Assembly (NCBI GenBank): GCA_011390785.1
Contig: JAABRR010000023.1
Span: 1-64,000 of the forward strand
From: Sphingobacteriia bacterium
GTDB lineage: Bacteria > Bacteroidota > Bacteroidia > Bacteroidales > UBA7960
DNA: 64,000 nt
Reading direction: 5' to 3'
Within the stretch, counting starts at the first letter, position 1. Each line of letters starts with the position of its first letter. Below the pieces are notes generated by a model. The model was not told the origin of the DNA and ran no database searches. It saw nothing but the letters and a program-made list of their open reading frames with translations. This document shows, in pieces, positions 54,198 to 62,355 of the stretch. The position numbers and the translations under genes were made by a program.

Positions 54198-54785
54198 TTA
54201 CTTTATGGCAACACAACGGGTAACGTCAGCTTTTCCCCAATGATACTGACTTTCAAGAAGTTCTGTTTCTTCTTCCCAAACAGTAAGCTTTGACATAGTG
54301 CTAAATACCTTGTTTACTTCATCAGCATTAAGCAACATGGCAGGGTTTTTTGGCCCTCCCGAGGTATTATTCATTTGCTTTTTATTGAAGATTTCCAAAA
54401 TCAGGGTACCACCGGGTTTCAGATATGATATCAGACGCGGGTAAACAACCTGCCAGTCGGGGGCATGCGCAAAGATTACTGCCAGTACATCGAAATGATC
54501 TTGGGCAAGGGAGACAGATTGAAAGTCAGCAACCTTGTAATTAATGTTCACCCCTTTTTCCAGAGCAAGATCAAGCGCCTTTCTTCTGGCTTCATCAGAA
54601 TAATCAAATGCGGTAACCTGCCAGCCCATTGCAGCCGCATAAACGGCATTACGCCCTTCCCCCTCAGCCGGAAGCAAAAGATGGCCTCCGGAAAGCTTAT
54701 CTATTTCCTGTCGGAAAAACTCATTGGGCTCCTTCCCATATACATACTCGGGAAGTGCGTATCTTTCGTTCCAAAAATCTTTCAT
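54198..54785 (-). CDS. Class I SAM-dependent methyltransferase, TehB/thiopurine-like
   Basis: A 195-residue methyltransferase. SAM-binding motif I is LLLPAEGEGRNAVYAA, then TAFDYSDEARRKA (motif II) and FDVLAVIFAHA. The N-terminal WNERYALPEYVYGKEPNEFF is shared with TehB-like and other small-molecule methyltransferases. Substrate unknown. It precedes purL on the same strand by 75 bases, with a promoter between. Confidence 0.88.
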   Translation of the reverse strand: MKDFWNERYALPEYVYGKEPNEFFRQEIDKLSGGHLLLPAEGEGRNAVYAAAMGWQVTAFDYSDEARRKALDLALEKGVNINYKVADFQSVSLAQDHFDVLAVIFAHAPDWQVVYPRLISYLKPGGTLILEIFNKKQMNNTSGGPKNPAMLLNADEVNKVFSTMSKLTVWEEETELLESQYHWGKADVTRCVAIK

Positions 54786-54817
54786 TCATAATTATTAAAG
54801 GCAGTTCTAAAAACCAA

Positions 54818-55519
54818 TTATTGACTTGACAATTTTACCAAAACATCCTTGTAGATTCCTTCAAAAAGTGTCGCCATTACTTCATATCCTTCTTTTGTAG
54901 GGTGCACACCATCATGGGTGTATTCGGCTTTTAACCCCAGGCGATCATCAACCATAGGGGTAAAATAGTCAAGGTAAAAAAGCTCATTTTCAATAGCATA
55001 TTGCTGCAACAAGGTGTTGAGTTGCACTACTTTTTCAGCGGGTTCCCTGCCCGGGCTCCACGGAAAGTCGTTTGCAGGAAGAACCGAGCACAACACAACT
55101 TCAATACCATTGGCCCTGGCAATTTCTGTCATCGATTTTATGTTGTTAAAAATCATTCCGATTGATGACGGGCCTGTATTGCCGGCAATATCATTGATAC
55201 CTGCAAGAATAAAAACAGCAGAGGGTTTCAGATCAACCACATCAGCCCGAAAACGAATTAACATCTGCGGCGTAGTTTGTCCGCTGATTCCACGGTTTAC
55301 AAAGGGTTTTCCTTCCCAAAACTCAGGTATTTCCCTGCTCCAGCCCTCGGTTATGGAATTACCCATAAAAACAATCCGATTCTCGCCATGTGAAGGCAAC
55401 CCCATAGCTTCATTATCAGCTTGAAATCTTTCCAGATTAGGCCAATCCTGTGCAAGTCCATCGTTCATCATCATACCAAAAAACAATAGTAAACCAACAA
55501 ATACATTTTTGTGCATCAT
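54818..55519 (-). CDS. Exported SGNH/GDSL hydrolase
   Basis: A 233-residue secreted esterase-like enzyme with a signal peptide (about 1-23, ending GLAQ). The four SGNH blocks are present: FMGNSITEGW (Ser), NRGISGQTTPQ (Gly), LAGINDIAGN (Asn) and YTHDGVHPTKEGYE (Asp, His). Such proteins often remove acetyl groups from glycans. Related single-domain lipases in Bacteroidota are common near sugar-use genes; here it stands with housekeeping genes. Confidence 0.92.
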   Translation of the reverse strand: MMHKNVFVGLLLFFGMMMNDGLAQDWPNLERFQADNEAMGLPSHGENRIVFMGNSITEGWSREIPEFWEGKPFVNRGISGQTTPQMLIRFRADVVDLKPSAVFILAGINDIAGNTGPSSIGMIFNNIKSMTEIARANGIEVVLCSVLPANDFPWSPGREPAEKVVQLNTLLQQYAIENELFYLDYFTPMVDDRLGLKAEYTHDGVHPTKEGYEVMATLFEGIYKDVLVKLSSQ

Positions 55520-55536
55520 CGCTAATTATTAAATAA

Positions 55537-55764
55537 TTACTTTGCAGCCAGCTTCTTTTCAATTTCATCCAAACGGTCATTGGCAGAATGGATCATCATA
55601 GTGACCCGAATAAAGGGAAGGGAAAGAAGAAATAATGCACCGAAACCAATAAGTGCCATCCAGTTAAAGTTTATCACATTTAATACAATTCCAACCAAAC
55701 CCACCAGGGTAGCAATAATTCCACCAGGAACTCCCAGTGGACAGCGTACTTTTTTATTTTCCAT
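55537..55764 (-). CDS. Small two-helix membrane protein
   Basis: A 75-residue protein with two membrane helices (about 14-31 and 35-52) and a charged C-terminal helix (ANDRLDEIEKKLAAK). No family recognised. Its start overlaps the end of the thioredoxin-like gene by 11 bases, implying coupling between the two. Confidence 0.65.
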   Translation of the reverse strand: MENKKVRCPLGVPGGIIATLVGLVGIVLNVINFNWMALIGFGALFLLSLPFIRVTMMIHSANDRLDEIEKKLAAK

Positions 55765-56035
55765 TTTTATATTGATTTAAGTAGTTAATAAGTTCTTGTT
55801 TTGCTGGTACACCCCTGAAAGCAATTTTTTTATCGATAACCAAGGCAGGGACAGAATGGATTCCCAATCTCATCGATTTTATCATACCTACAGGAGCACT
55901 TGCCAGGGTTTTTGAAAATTTGAATGTATCAGGATATTGAGGCAAAACATCATCGAGCATTTTTTGCAGGTTTCTGCAATTAGGGCAGGATAAAGTGTAA
56001 TACATTTCAATGGGTGTTTTATTATTTTCGCTCAT
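55754..56035 (-). CDS. Small thioredoxin/glutaredoxin-like protein
   Basis: A 93-residue thioredoxin-fold protein with active site Cys-Pro-Asn-Cys (YTLSCPNCRNL) and the cis-Pro region SVPALVIDKK, a small cytosolic redox or thiol-transfer protein of the redox-active-disulfide type. No signal peptide. A minus-strand TAGTTTTG site lies at 56125-56118. Confidence 0.85.
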   Translation of the reverse strand: MSENNKTPIEMYYTLSCPNCRNLQKMLDDVLPQYPDTFKFSKTLASAPVGMIKSMRLGIHSVPALVIDKKIAFRGVPAKQELINYLNQYKNGK

Positions 56036-56385
56036 CGTATTTGGGTGGTTCTTAAGGTTTTTTTTATTGGAGTTTCATAGTCGCAAAGGCAAACAACCAA
56101 TGGGTTAAATTGTTTCACAAAACTAATTTTTGCATAACAACTGTCTTTCGGGTTTTTAACTATGTCATTGTCCCCGACGCAAAGCAAAACCAATAAGGGG
56201 GGGGTAGCAGGGACACTAATTACCGGTTTACCATCAGCCAACATGCTTAACCAGCTGCAAACAAAAACGCCGCTAAACAAGTAGGTTCTGCATAGGGATT
56301 TAGTTTAACCAATAACCGAAGCGAAGCACAGGTTCAGGCAACCCAACATTTCCCGGTTAGCAGCTACGGTTGATATTCCTGTATA
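56036..56385. other. Gap with promoter and G-tract, no credible gene
   Basis: 350 bases. Holds the promoter element at 56118-56125 and an eight-G tract at 56197-56204. An 82-codon frame (56032-56280, minus) is judged spurious. The remainder shows no structure I can assign. Confidence 0.45.
56118..56125 (-). promoter_or_regulatory. -7 promoter element for the thioredoxin-like gene
   Basis: Minus-strand TAGTTTTG fits TAnnTTTG; leader about 80 bases to the ATG at 56035. Confidence 0.4.
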
Positions 56386-57261
56386 TTATGATTTGCTTTT
56401 ATTTTTGTGGAACTTGTGAATGCATTCAGCAAATGTTTTCGCTGAGTTATTATCAAACCTAAAATAGAGACAGGGCTCAATCAATTCAAGCTCCATTAAA
56501 GCATAAGAGTTCTGAGCGGTTCTTACCAAATCAACGCGGGCATAAAATGGCGTTTTATCCAAAACACTTATGGCTTTGTTTGCCTTTTCCACAAGAAGCG
56601 GGTCAGGTATTTTTATGGGAATGACACCACCTCCGTGTTCTTCCTGCACTCGATAATCTCCTGTCTTTACTGTTTTTAGAATTGTATGATTCAGTTTTCC
56701 CTGAAAATAAATCAACGAGAATTCACCTTCATCCACAATGTTTTGCATAAAAGGTTGAATCAGACATTCCCGATTGATAAAAACAGATTCCAGCAATTCA
56801 AAATCAATTGCTGTATTCTTTTGAATTCTGAATGTATCATCTGCATTTGCCCCAATGATGGGCTTAACAATCAATTCGAACGAATTGAATTGTTCAAAGG
56901 CCGAAATTACATCTGACTTTTTCAGGGAATTGGCCTTAATGGTCGGAACCAATTCAACACCTTTGCTTTCAAGGTCAAACAGATAATTCTTATTGATGTT
57001 CCACCTTATTATCTCCAAACTGTTTATTAAAATGGCCTTTGATTCATCGATCTGATTTAAAACAGCTAAAAAAGCATCTAAATGAGCCTGGTAATCCCAC
57101 GGACTTCTTATTATAACCAAATCAAATGTATTCCAGGCAACGGATTTGTTCCAGGGGATATTTTCAACCTTCCATCCTAAACTTTGCAAATGCGGATGCA
57201 CTAGGTCGTCATCAATAAACCAACCGTCTGTATTGGATATGGAAAGAAATGCACAATTCAT
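56386..57261 (-). CDS. ATP-grasp ligase of unknown specificity
   Basis: A 291-residue ATP-grasp protein. The fold is indicated by FELIVKPIIGANADDTFRI (nucleotide-binding Lys), ECLIQPFMQNIVDEGEFSLIYF and the metal-binding ALMELELIEPCLYF; a GDYRVQEEHGGG loop precedes the last. The best general match is to the glutathione-synthetase/RimK-like group and to cyclo-ligases such as DcsG, which share the last two motifs, but the substrate is unknown. Upstream of it on the same strand, 23 bases away, is an MFS exporter-like gene, so a link between making and exporting a small molecule is possible. Confidence 0.82.
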   Translation of the reverse strand: MNCAFLSISNTDGWFIDDDLVHPHLQSLGWKVENIPWNKSVAWNTFDLVIIRSPWDYQAHLDAFLAVLNQIDESKAILINSLEIIRWNINKNYLFDLESKGVELVPTIKANSLKKSDVISAFEQFNSFELIVKPIIGANADDTFRIQKNTAIDFELLESVFINRECLIQPFMQNIVDEGEFSLIYFQGKLNHTILKTVKTGDYRVQEEHGGGVIPIKIPDPLLVEKANKAISVLDKTPFYARVDLVRTAQNSYALMELELIEPCLYFRFDNNSAKTFAECIHKFHKNKSKS

Positions 57262-57284
57262 GGTATCTGATATATTTGCTTTAA

Positions 57285-58505
57285 TTATTTCTTACAATCA
57301 ATTTTCCGGATAAAAAACATAGCCAAAAAAACCATGATGAGAAATAGCGAGAAAAATGCATTAAACCCGAACTGGTTGATTATCCAGCCACCGGCCAGTG
57401 GGAACATAGCGGGCAAGATATTTCCAGCTCCGGCAAAACCGGTATAAATGGCCCTGTTTTCGGCACCGGATACTTCAAGTAGAAGACCATTCATGGTTAT
57501 TGAATAAAGTGAGAAGATGATTCCGCCCATCACAAAAAGATAGCGCAACCAATACTCTCCGGGTATAAACATGGTTAAAAGAATCAAAAGCACTGAGAGC
57601 AATGCATTTACATGCAAAAGCAGGTTATACTTTATTTTTTTTACAAAGAAAAAAACCAACAGGCTAATACTTACCACACCCACAATTTTATAGATCAGAA
57701 ACAAGCCCGTATCTTCACTCTGGGTATTGAGATTGGTTTTTGCATAAAACATTACAAAGGGCATAAACGAAATCATTAGCCCTTGTGTATTGATAAACCC
57801 CAGAAAATAAATCAATTTGGGATTAGAAGCAAGTTCCGATTTCAACACTTTCATAAAATGTTTAAAACCAGTAATTTTCATTTTTGAAGGTACGGTTTCC
57901 CGTATTTTCCAAAACCCTCCGGAAGCTATCAATAGCAAAGAAGCGCCCAAACCAAACATAATGGCATAGTTTAAAGGATAATCGTACACGGTAAGAACCC
58001 TTTTTGCCAGAAAAGCGGAAACTAAAAATACCACACCTGCAAGAATCTGCTTTGCAGAGAAAAAGGATTTGCGTTTATCTTCGCTTACACTCTTGCCCAA
58101 TATATCAGTATAGCTAATATTGGTAAAAGCTCCGCTGAGAGAAAAAATGGAAATAAAAAGAAAGATCATCCACAACAAACCACCCGATGTATTCATCCGG
58201 AAATAATACAATATTAAACCGAGGGCAAAAAGAGAAAATATTCGTAGGTTAATACCCAGGAGCAGGTAATTCTTTTTGTAAGAAATATTGCTGAGATAAG
58301 GGGCAAAAAACAATTGTGTAAAGCTGGAACCGCCCATCATAATGGCTGTCATGATGCCAATATGCATAGCACCACCACCCGATTCAAAGATCATGGCAGG
58401 AATTACGGTATCTACATCCATAAAATTCTGGGCAAAAGCCAGAAAGCCGGCATGCCACAGGAAAGCAGAAAAATTGCGCCTGGAGGTTTGGAGGGTCAAG
58501 GACAT
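57285..58505 (-). CDS. MFS transporter
   Basis: A 406-residue Major Facilitator with about 12 helices (start MSLTLQTSRRNFSAFLWHAGF at 58505). An in-frame ATG at 58586 would add 27 hydrophobic residues not usual in this family. The pattern AQNFMDVDTVIPAMIFESGGG and IMTAIMMGGSSFTQLFFAPYLS is seen in a group of MFS proteins often annotated only as hypothetical. Together with the ATP-grasp gene 23 bases downstream it forms a two-gene unit. Confidence 0.82.
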   Translation of the reverse strand: MSLTLQTSRRNFSAFLWHAGFLAFAQNFMDVDTVIPAMIFESGGGAMHIGIMTAIMMGGSSFTQLFFAPYLSNISYKKNYLLLGINLRIFSLFALGLILYYFRMNTSGGLLWMIFLFISIFSLSGAFTNISYTDILGKSVSEDKRKSFFSAKQILAGVVFLVSAFLAKRVLTVYDYPLNYAIMFGLGASLLLIASGGFWKIRETVPSKMKITGFKHFMKVLKSELASNPKLIYFLGFINTQGLMISFMPFVMFYAKTNLNTQSEDTGLFLIYKIVGVVSISLLVFFFVKKIKYNLLLHVNALLSVLLILLTMFIPGEYWLRYLFVMGGIIFSLYSITMNGLLLEVSGAENRAIYTGFAGAGNILPAMFPLAGGWIINQFGFNAFFSLFLIMVFLAMFFIRKIDCKK

Positions 58506-58872
58506 GTTATTCTTAAATTGATAATTATTAAAATATTGGGTCAAATTAAACAAAAAAAACAAAAAGCTGGCAAATATTTTTCCCAACTAAGATTGCGGAT
58601 GGAAAATTTTCAGAGTGGCTGAAATTACAATGAGCCCGCAATAAGAAGACCGATAAAATACTGGACAGTAAAAGTTGCAAACTTAATCTATCAGCAAATT
58701 TTAGTGTAAAATATCACATCAGGTTAAAATCATGCAGATAATTGGTTAAATTAGCCATCTTTAAAAAACAGCTCTCTTACACAATCAGTTTCCTTCTCAT
58801 ACTAAACATAATAATCCTTTTTAGGGTTGTATTTCACGTCAATTTGAAATAAATTCCACAAACTAAAAATTC
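58506..58872. other. Divergent intergenic region, 367 bases
   Basis: AT-rich, no gene. A possible minus-strand -7 site (TAAGTTTG, 58685-58678) would give a 170-base leader for the MFS gene. No strict site is seen for the plus-strand peptidase run; TCAATTTG at about 58840 is one base off. Confidence 0.4.
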
Positions 58873-60504
58873 ATGAACAAAACAAAAAGAATCATTGCCA
58901 TTTTTTTCGTGCTATGGATGGCCGGTGTTTCGGCAATCAATGCCAACGAATTTACAGATGCCAAGGCATCACAGGACAAGTTAAAATCTTTGGCCGGGCA
59001 GTACCCGGATTTTGCAAAATATGAAGTTTTAACATCTACTCCGGCTGGAAACAACCTTGGAGTGCTAACCCTTGGCAGGGGAAACGCTGCTGAAAAACCA
59101 GCCATTGCCTTAGTTGGGGGTATTGAAGGACCACATCTGTTTGGCACCAAACTGGCCATTGAATTTGCCGAAAAGGTATTGGGCCAAACCGGAAACAAGC
59201 AGATTAGTGCATTGCTCGATTCGGTTTGTTTTTATGTGATCCCCTCCATAAACCCCGATGCAGCGCAGAGTTATTTTACATCACTCCGTTATGAGAGAAG
59301 AGGAAACGGCTCACCGACCGATCTTGACCGCGATGGTCGAATTGCCGAAGATGGCTACGACGATCTTAATCGTGACGGCCTCATCTCCATGATGCGCATT
59401 GCCGATCCAACAGGCAAATGGATGCCACATCCTGCTGACGAAAGAATAATGGTGGAAGCAAGACCTGCACAGGGCGAAACAGGAAGCTATCTCTACCTTA
59501 CTGAAGGTATCGACAACGATAAAGATGAATCTTTTAATGAAGATGGCGATGAGGGTGTAATAATCAATCGGAATTTTGCCTTCAAACATCCCTTTTTCAC
59601 TACCGGCTCGGGCGAGCATGCCATGTCGGAAGTTGAAACCCGAGCCATTGCAGATTTTCTCTACGATGCCAAAAATGTTTTTGCTGTAGTGAGTTTTGGC
59701 CCGGCCAACAACCTTTCAAAGCCACTCAGTTACAACGAAAGAGAAGCCAGCGCAAGAATCCATACCGGCTGGAAAAAAGACGACATTACCTTAAATGAAC
59801 AAATAAGCCATCTCTACAACAAACATCTGGGCAAGATGGCCCCGGCAGAACAATCCGGTTCTGATGGCGATTTCTTCCAGTGGGCCTATTTCCACTACGG
59901 AAGGTTTAGTTTCTCCACTCCTGGCTGGACGTTTCCTGACACAGCCAAAACCGACAAAGACGCCCCCAAATCCCAAGAGCTAAACTTTTTAAAATGGGCC
60001 GAAGCCAACAAGATAGAAAATGCATTTATCCCCTGGACAGCCATTGACCACCCCGATTTTCCCAACAAAAAAGTAGAAGTTGGTGGTCTGGCACCATTTG
60101 CCATGATCAATCCACCTGCCAATATGCACGATACAATTATCGATATCCACACCAACTTTTTGCTCGATCTGGCACGCATGCGACCCCGTATTGAAATTCG
60201 CGATGTTAAAACCGAGCATATCGGGCGTGGACTTTACAGGGTTACTGCCGAAATTGCAAATCCGGGAGATTTTCCTACCGCATCACAAACCGGAGAAATG
60301 GTTCGCTGGATGCAAAAAACAGTGGTGAGACTCACCCCTGCCCGCGGACAGGAAATAATTAGTGGAAATGTCGTGGAAGTATTTGGCGCCATGGGTCCCC
60401 GCAGCTCAGTAAAAAGAAGCTGGATTATTAAAGGAGATGGTACTATTATGCTCAGAGCAGGTGGAGAACCTACCGGGTTTGATCAGAAAGACATCAGCCT
60501 TTAA
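58873..60504 (+). CDS. M14-family protein lacking zinc ligands, probable pseudoenzyme
   Basis: A 543-residue exported protein (signal peptide about 1-24, ending INANE), homologous along its length to the two M14 carboxypeptidases downstream. Shared landmarks: the SINPDA strand, the Asp-rich DLDRDGRIAEDGYDDLNRDG insertion and the DAFVPW-like IPWTAIDHPDFPNKKVEVGG segment. The first zinc motif His-x2-Glu is replaced by Glu85-Gly-Pro-His88, the second His ligand aligns with Gly276 (SFGPANN), and the catalytic Glu aligns with Pro350. The N-R pair that binds substrate carboxylate is partly kept (INRNFAF). Probably no longer a peptidase; a binding or scaffolding role is possible. Confidence 0.8.
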   Translation: MNKTKRIIAIFFVLWMAGVSAINANEFTDAKASQDKLKSLAGQYPDFAKYEVLTSTPAGNNLGVLTLGRGNAAEKPAIALVGGIEGPHLFGTKLAIEFAEKVLGQTGNKQISALLDSVCFYVIPSINPDAAQSYFTSLRYERRGNGSPTDLDRDGRIAEDGYDDLNRDGLISMMRIADPTGKWMPHPADERIMVEARPAQGETGSYLYLTEGIDNDKDESFNEDGDEGVIINRNFAFKHPFFTTGSGEHAMSEVETRAIADFLYDAKNVFAVVSFGPANNLSKPLSYNEREASARIHTGWKKDDITLNEQISHLYNKHLGKMAPAEQSGSDGDFFQWAYFHYGRFSFSTPGWTFPDTAKTDKDAPKSQELNFLKWAEANKIENAFIPWTAIDHPDFPNKKVEVGGLAPFAMINPPANMHDTIIDIHTNFLLDLARMRPRIEIRDVKTEHIGRGLYRVTAEIANPGDFPTASQTGEMVRWMQKTVVRLTPARGQEIISGNVVEVFGAMGPRSSVKRSWIIKGDGTIMLRAGGEPTGFDQKDISL

Positions 60505-60593
60505 TCAGCCCAACAACAGGTAGGCAATCCTGATTTCATTTTATATCAAAAAATCAATTTTACTGGTAAATTCAGTATAAAAACAGTAACAAG

Positions 60594-62342
60594 ATGAAGA
60601 GAATTATTTTTTTAATATACACAGTACTGATAACTATTTCGGTATCTGCACAGAACATTGATGGTCGGGCGGTGGAGAACTTCTTCAAAGCACCCGGTAC
60701 TCCGGTAAATCCAAAGGTGGAAGTAAGCTGGAACCGATACTACACCAACGATGGGCTGCTCGATATTTATAACCGTATGGTAAGAGCTTATCCCGATCTG
60801 GTAAAACTGGAATCCATTGGAAAAAGCTACGAAAATCGTAATATATGGCTACTTACCGTTACCAACCAAAAAAACAAACCCCACAGAGAAAAGCCGGGTT
60901 TCTGGATTGATGGAGCCATTCACTCGAACGAAATCCAGGGCTCTGAAATATCAGTTTATACAGCCTGGTATCTTACCGAAAATTATGGCAAAAATGACTT
61001 CATAACCCAATTGATGGATGAAAAGGTGTTTTACATTATGCCGGTAAGCAGTCCCGATGGGCGCGAATTTTATATGAACCGACCTGGCACCGTCAATTCG
61101 TCTCGCAGTGGTGCTATACCCCTTGATGATGATGGCGATGGTTTGGCAGCCGAAGATGGGTTTAATGACCTAAACGGTGATGGCCATATTACGATGATGC
61201 GCCGCCGCAATCCTTACGGACAATGGAAAACCGACCCATCTGACCAGCGACGATTGGTTAGGGCAGAAGCTGATGAATTTGGCGAATGGGAAATGCTGGG
61301 TTTTGAAGGTATGGATGCCGACAATGACGGGCGGGCATCTGAAGATCGCGCCGATGGCTATTACGATCCCAACCGCGACTGGGGCTGGAACTGGCAACCT
61401 GATTATGTGCAGCGTGGAGCCTATCGTTATCCATTTTCACTGCCGGAATCTATGGCTGTACGCGATTTCGTTATGAATCATCCCAATATAGCCGGTGCCC
61501 AATCTTACCATAATACGGGTGGTATGCTGCTTCGTGGACCAGGATCCAACGATGATTCTAAATTTTATCTCCGGGAAGATGTAAGAGTTTATGATCATTT
61601 AGGTGAATTGGGAGAAAAACTCATCCCCGGATACAACTACTATATTATTCATGAAGACCTTTACACTGTATATGGCGGCCTTATCGACTGGTTTCATCTT
61701 ATGCGGGGTATCTTCACCTTCTCCAATGAGTTGTTTACTTCCTACTTCTACTTTAATCAGCAATCTGACGGATGGTTTGGCCGCCAGGAAGAAGCCATGG
61801 AATTTGACCGTTTTCTCCTGTTTGAAGATGCTTTTGTTCCCTGGCAGGAGTATGATCATCCACAATATGGGAAAATTGAGATAGGAGGCTTTAAGAAGAA
61901 TTTTGGAAGAATCAACCCCGGATTCCTTTTGGAAAATGAAGCCCATCGCAACATGGCCTTTACCTTGCATCACGCCTACCATACTCCACACCTTGAAATT
62001 ACTGAACTTACAAGCAAGGACCTTGGTGGAGGACTACGCGAAATAACTGCCCAGGTAACCAACTCAAGACTCATTCCTACTCATGCCGGCATTGATAATC
62101 GTTACAAAATTACCCGCCCCAACTATATTACACTGGAAGGTGGTAATGTGGTAGCTGGTATGATCATAAAAAACCGCGACCTGAATGTTGTAGAAGAACA
62201 ATTAATCAATCCTGCGACCATTGAAGTAGATAATATTCCCGGTATGAACTCGGTCCTGGTAAAATGGGTAGTAGATGGAGGAAGAAGATTTACCGTAACC
62301 GTAGATAGCGCCAAAGGGGGTAGAATAAGTAAAGAATTGTAA
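60594..62342 (+). CDS. Zinc carboxypeptidase, M14 family
   Basis: A 582-residue exported metallopeptidase (signal peptide 1-20, ending SAQ). Active-site residues are all present: His110 and Glu113 in AIHSNEIQ, the Asn260-Arg261 pair in DPNRDWGWNWQPD, His306 in SYHNTGG and catalytic Glu379 in FSNELF. An insertion (about 178-262) has repeated Asp-x-Asp-Gly loops (DDDGDG, NGDGHI, DADNDG), which probably bind calcium. It should trim C-terminal residues from peptides outside the cytoplasm. The C-terminal ~100 residues form an extra beta domain. It is 13 bases from the next paralogue. Confidence 0.93.
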   Translation: MKRIIFLIYTVLITISVSAQNIDGRAVENFFKAPGTPVNPKVEVSWNRYYTNDGLLDIYNRMVRAYPDLVKLESIGKSYENRNIWLLTVTNQKNKPHREKPGFWIDGAIHSNEIQGSEISVYTAWYLTENYGKNDFITQLMDEKVFYIMPVSSPDGREFYMNRPGTVNSSRSGAIPLDDDGDGLAAEDGFNDLNGDGHITMMRRRNPYGQWKTDPSDQRRLVRAEADEFGEWEMLGFEGMDADNDGRASEDRADGYYDPNRDWGWNWQPDYVQRGAYRYPFSLPESMAVRDFVMNHPNIAGAQSYHNTGGMLLRGPGSNDDSKFYLREDVRVYDHLGELGEKLIPGYNYYIIHEDLYTVYGGLIDWFHLMRGIFTFSNELFTSYFYFNQQSDGWFGRQEEAMEFDRFLLFEDAFVPWQEYDHPQYGKIEIGGFKKNFGRINPGFLLENEAHRNMAFTLHHAYHTPHLEITELTSKDLGGGLREITAQVTNSRLIPTHAGIDNRYKITRPNYITLEGGNVVAGMIIKNRDLNVVEEQLINPATIEVDNIPGMNSVLVKWVVDGGRRFTVTVDSAKGGRISKEL

Positions 62343-62355
62343 AACAAGAATTACC

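Noticed and set aside
56197-56204. Eight-G tract as a phase-variable promoter
   Set aside because: It lies about 75 bases upstream of the only promoter element seen there, not in a spacer where slippage would matter.
56032-56280. 82-codon frame on the minus strand overlapping the thioredoxin-like gene start
   Set aside because: It covers the promoter element of the next gene, has odd composition with no domain pattern and no plausible neighbour role.
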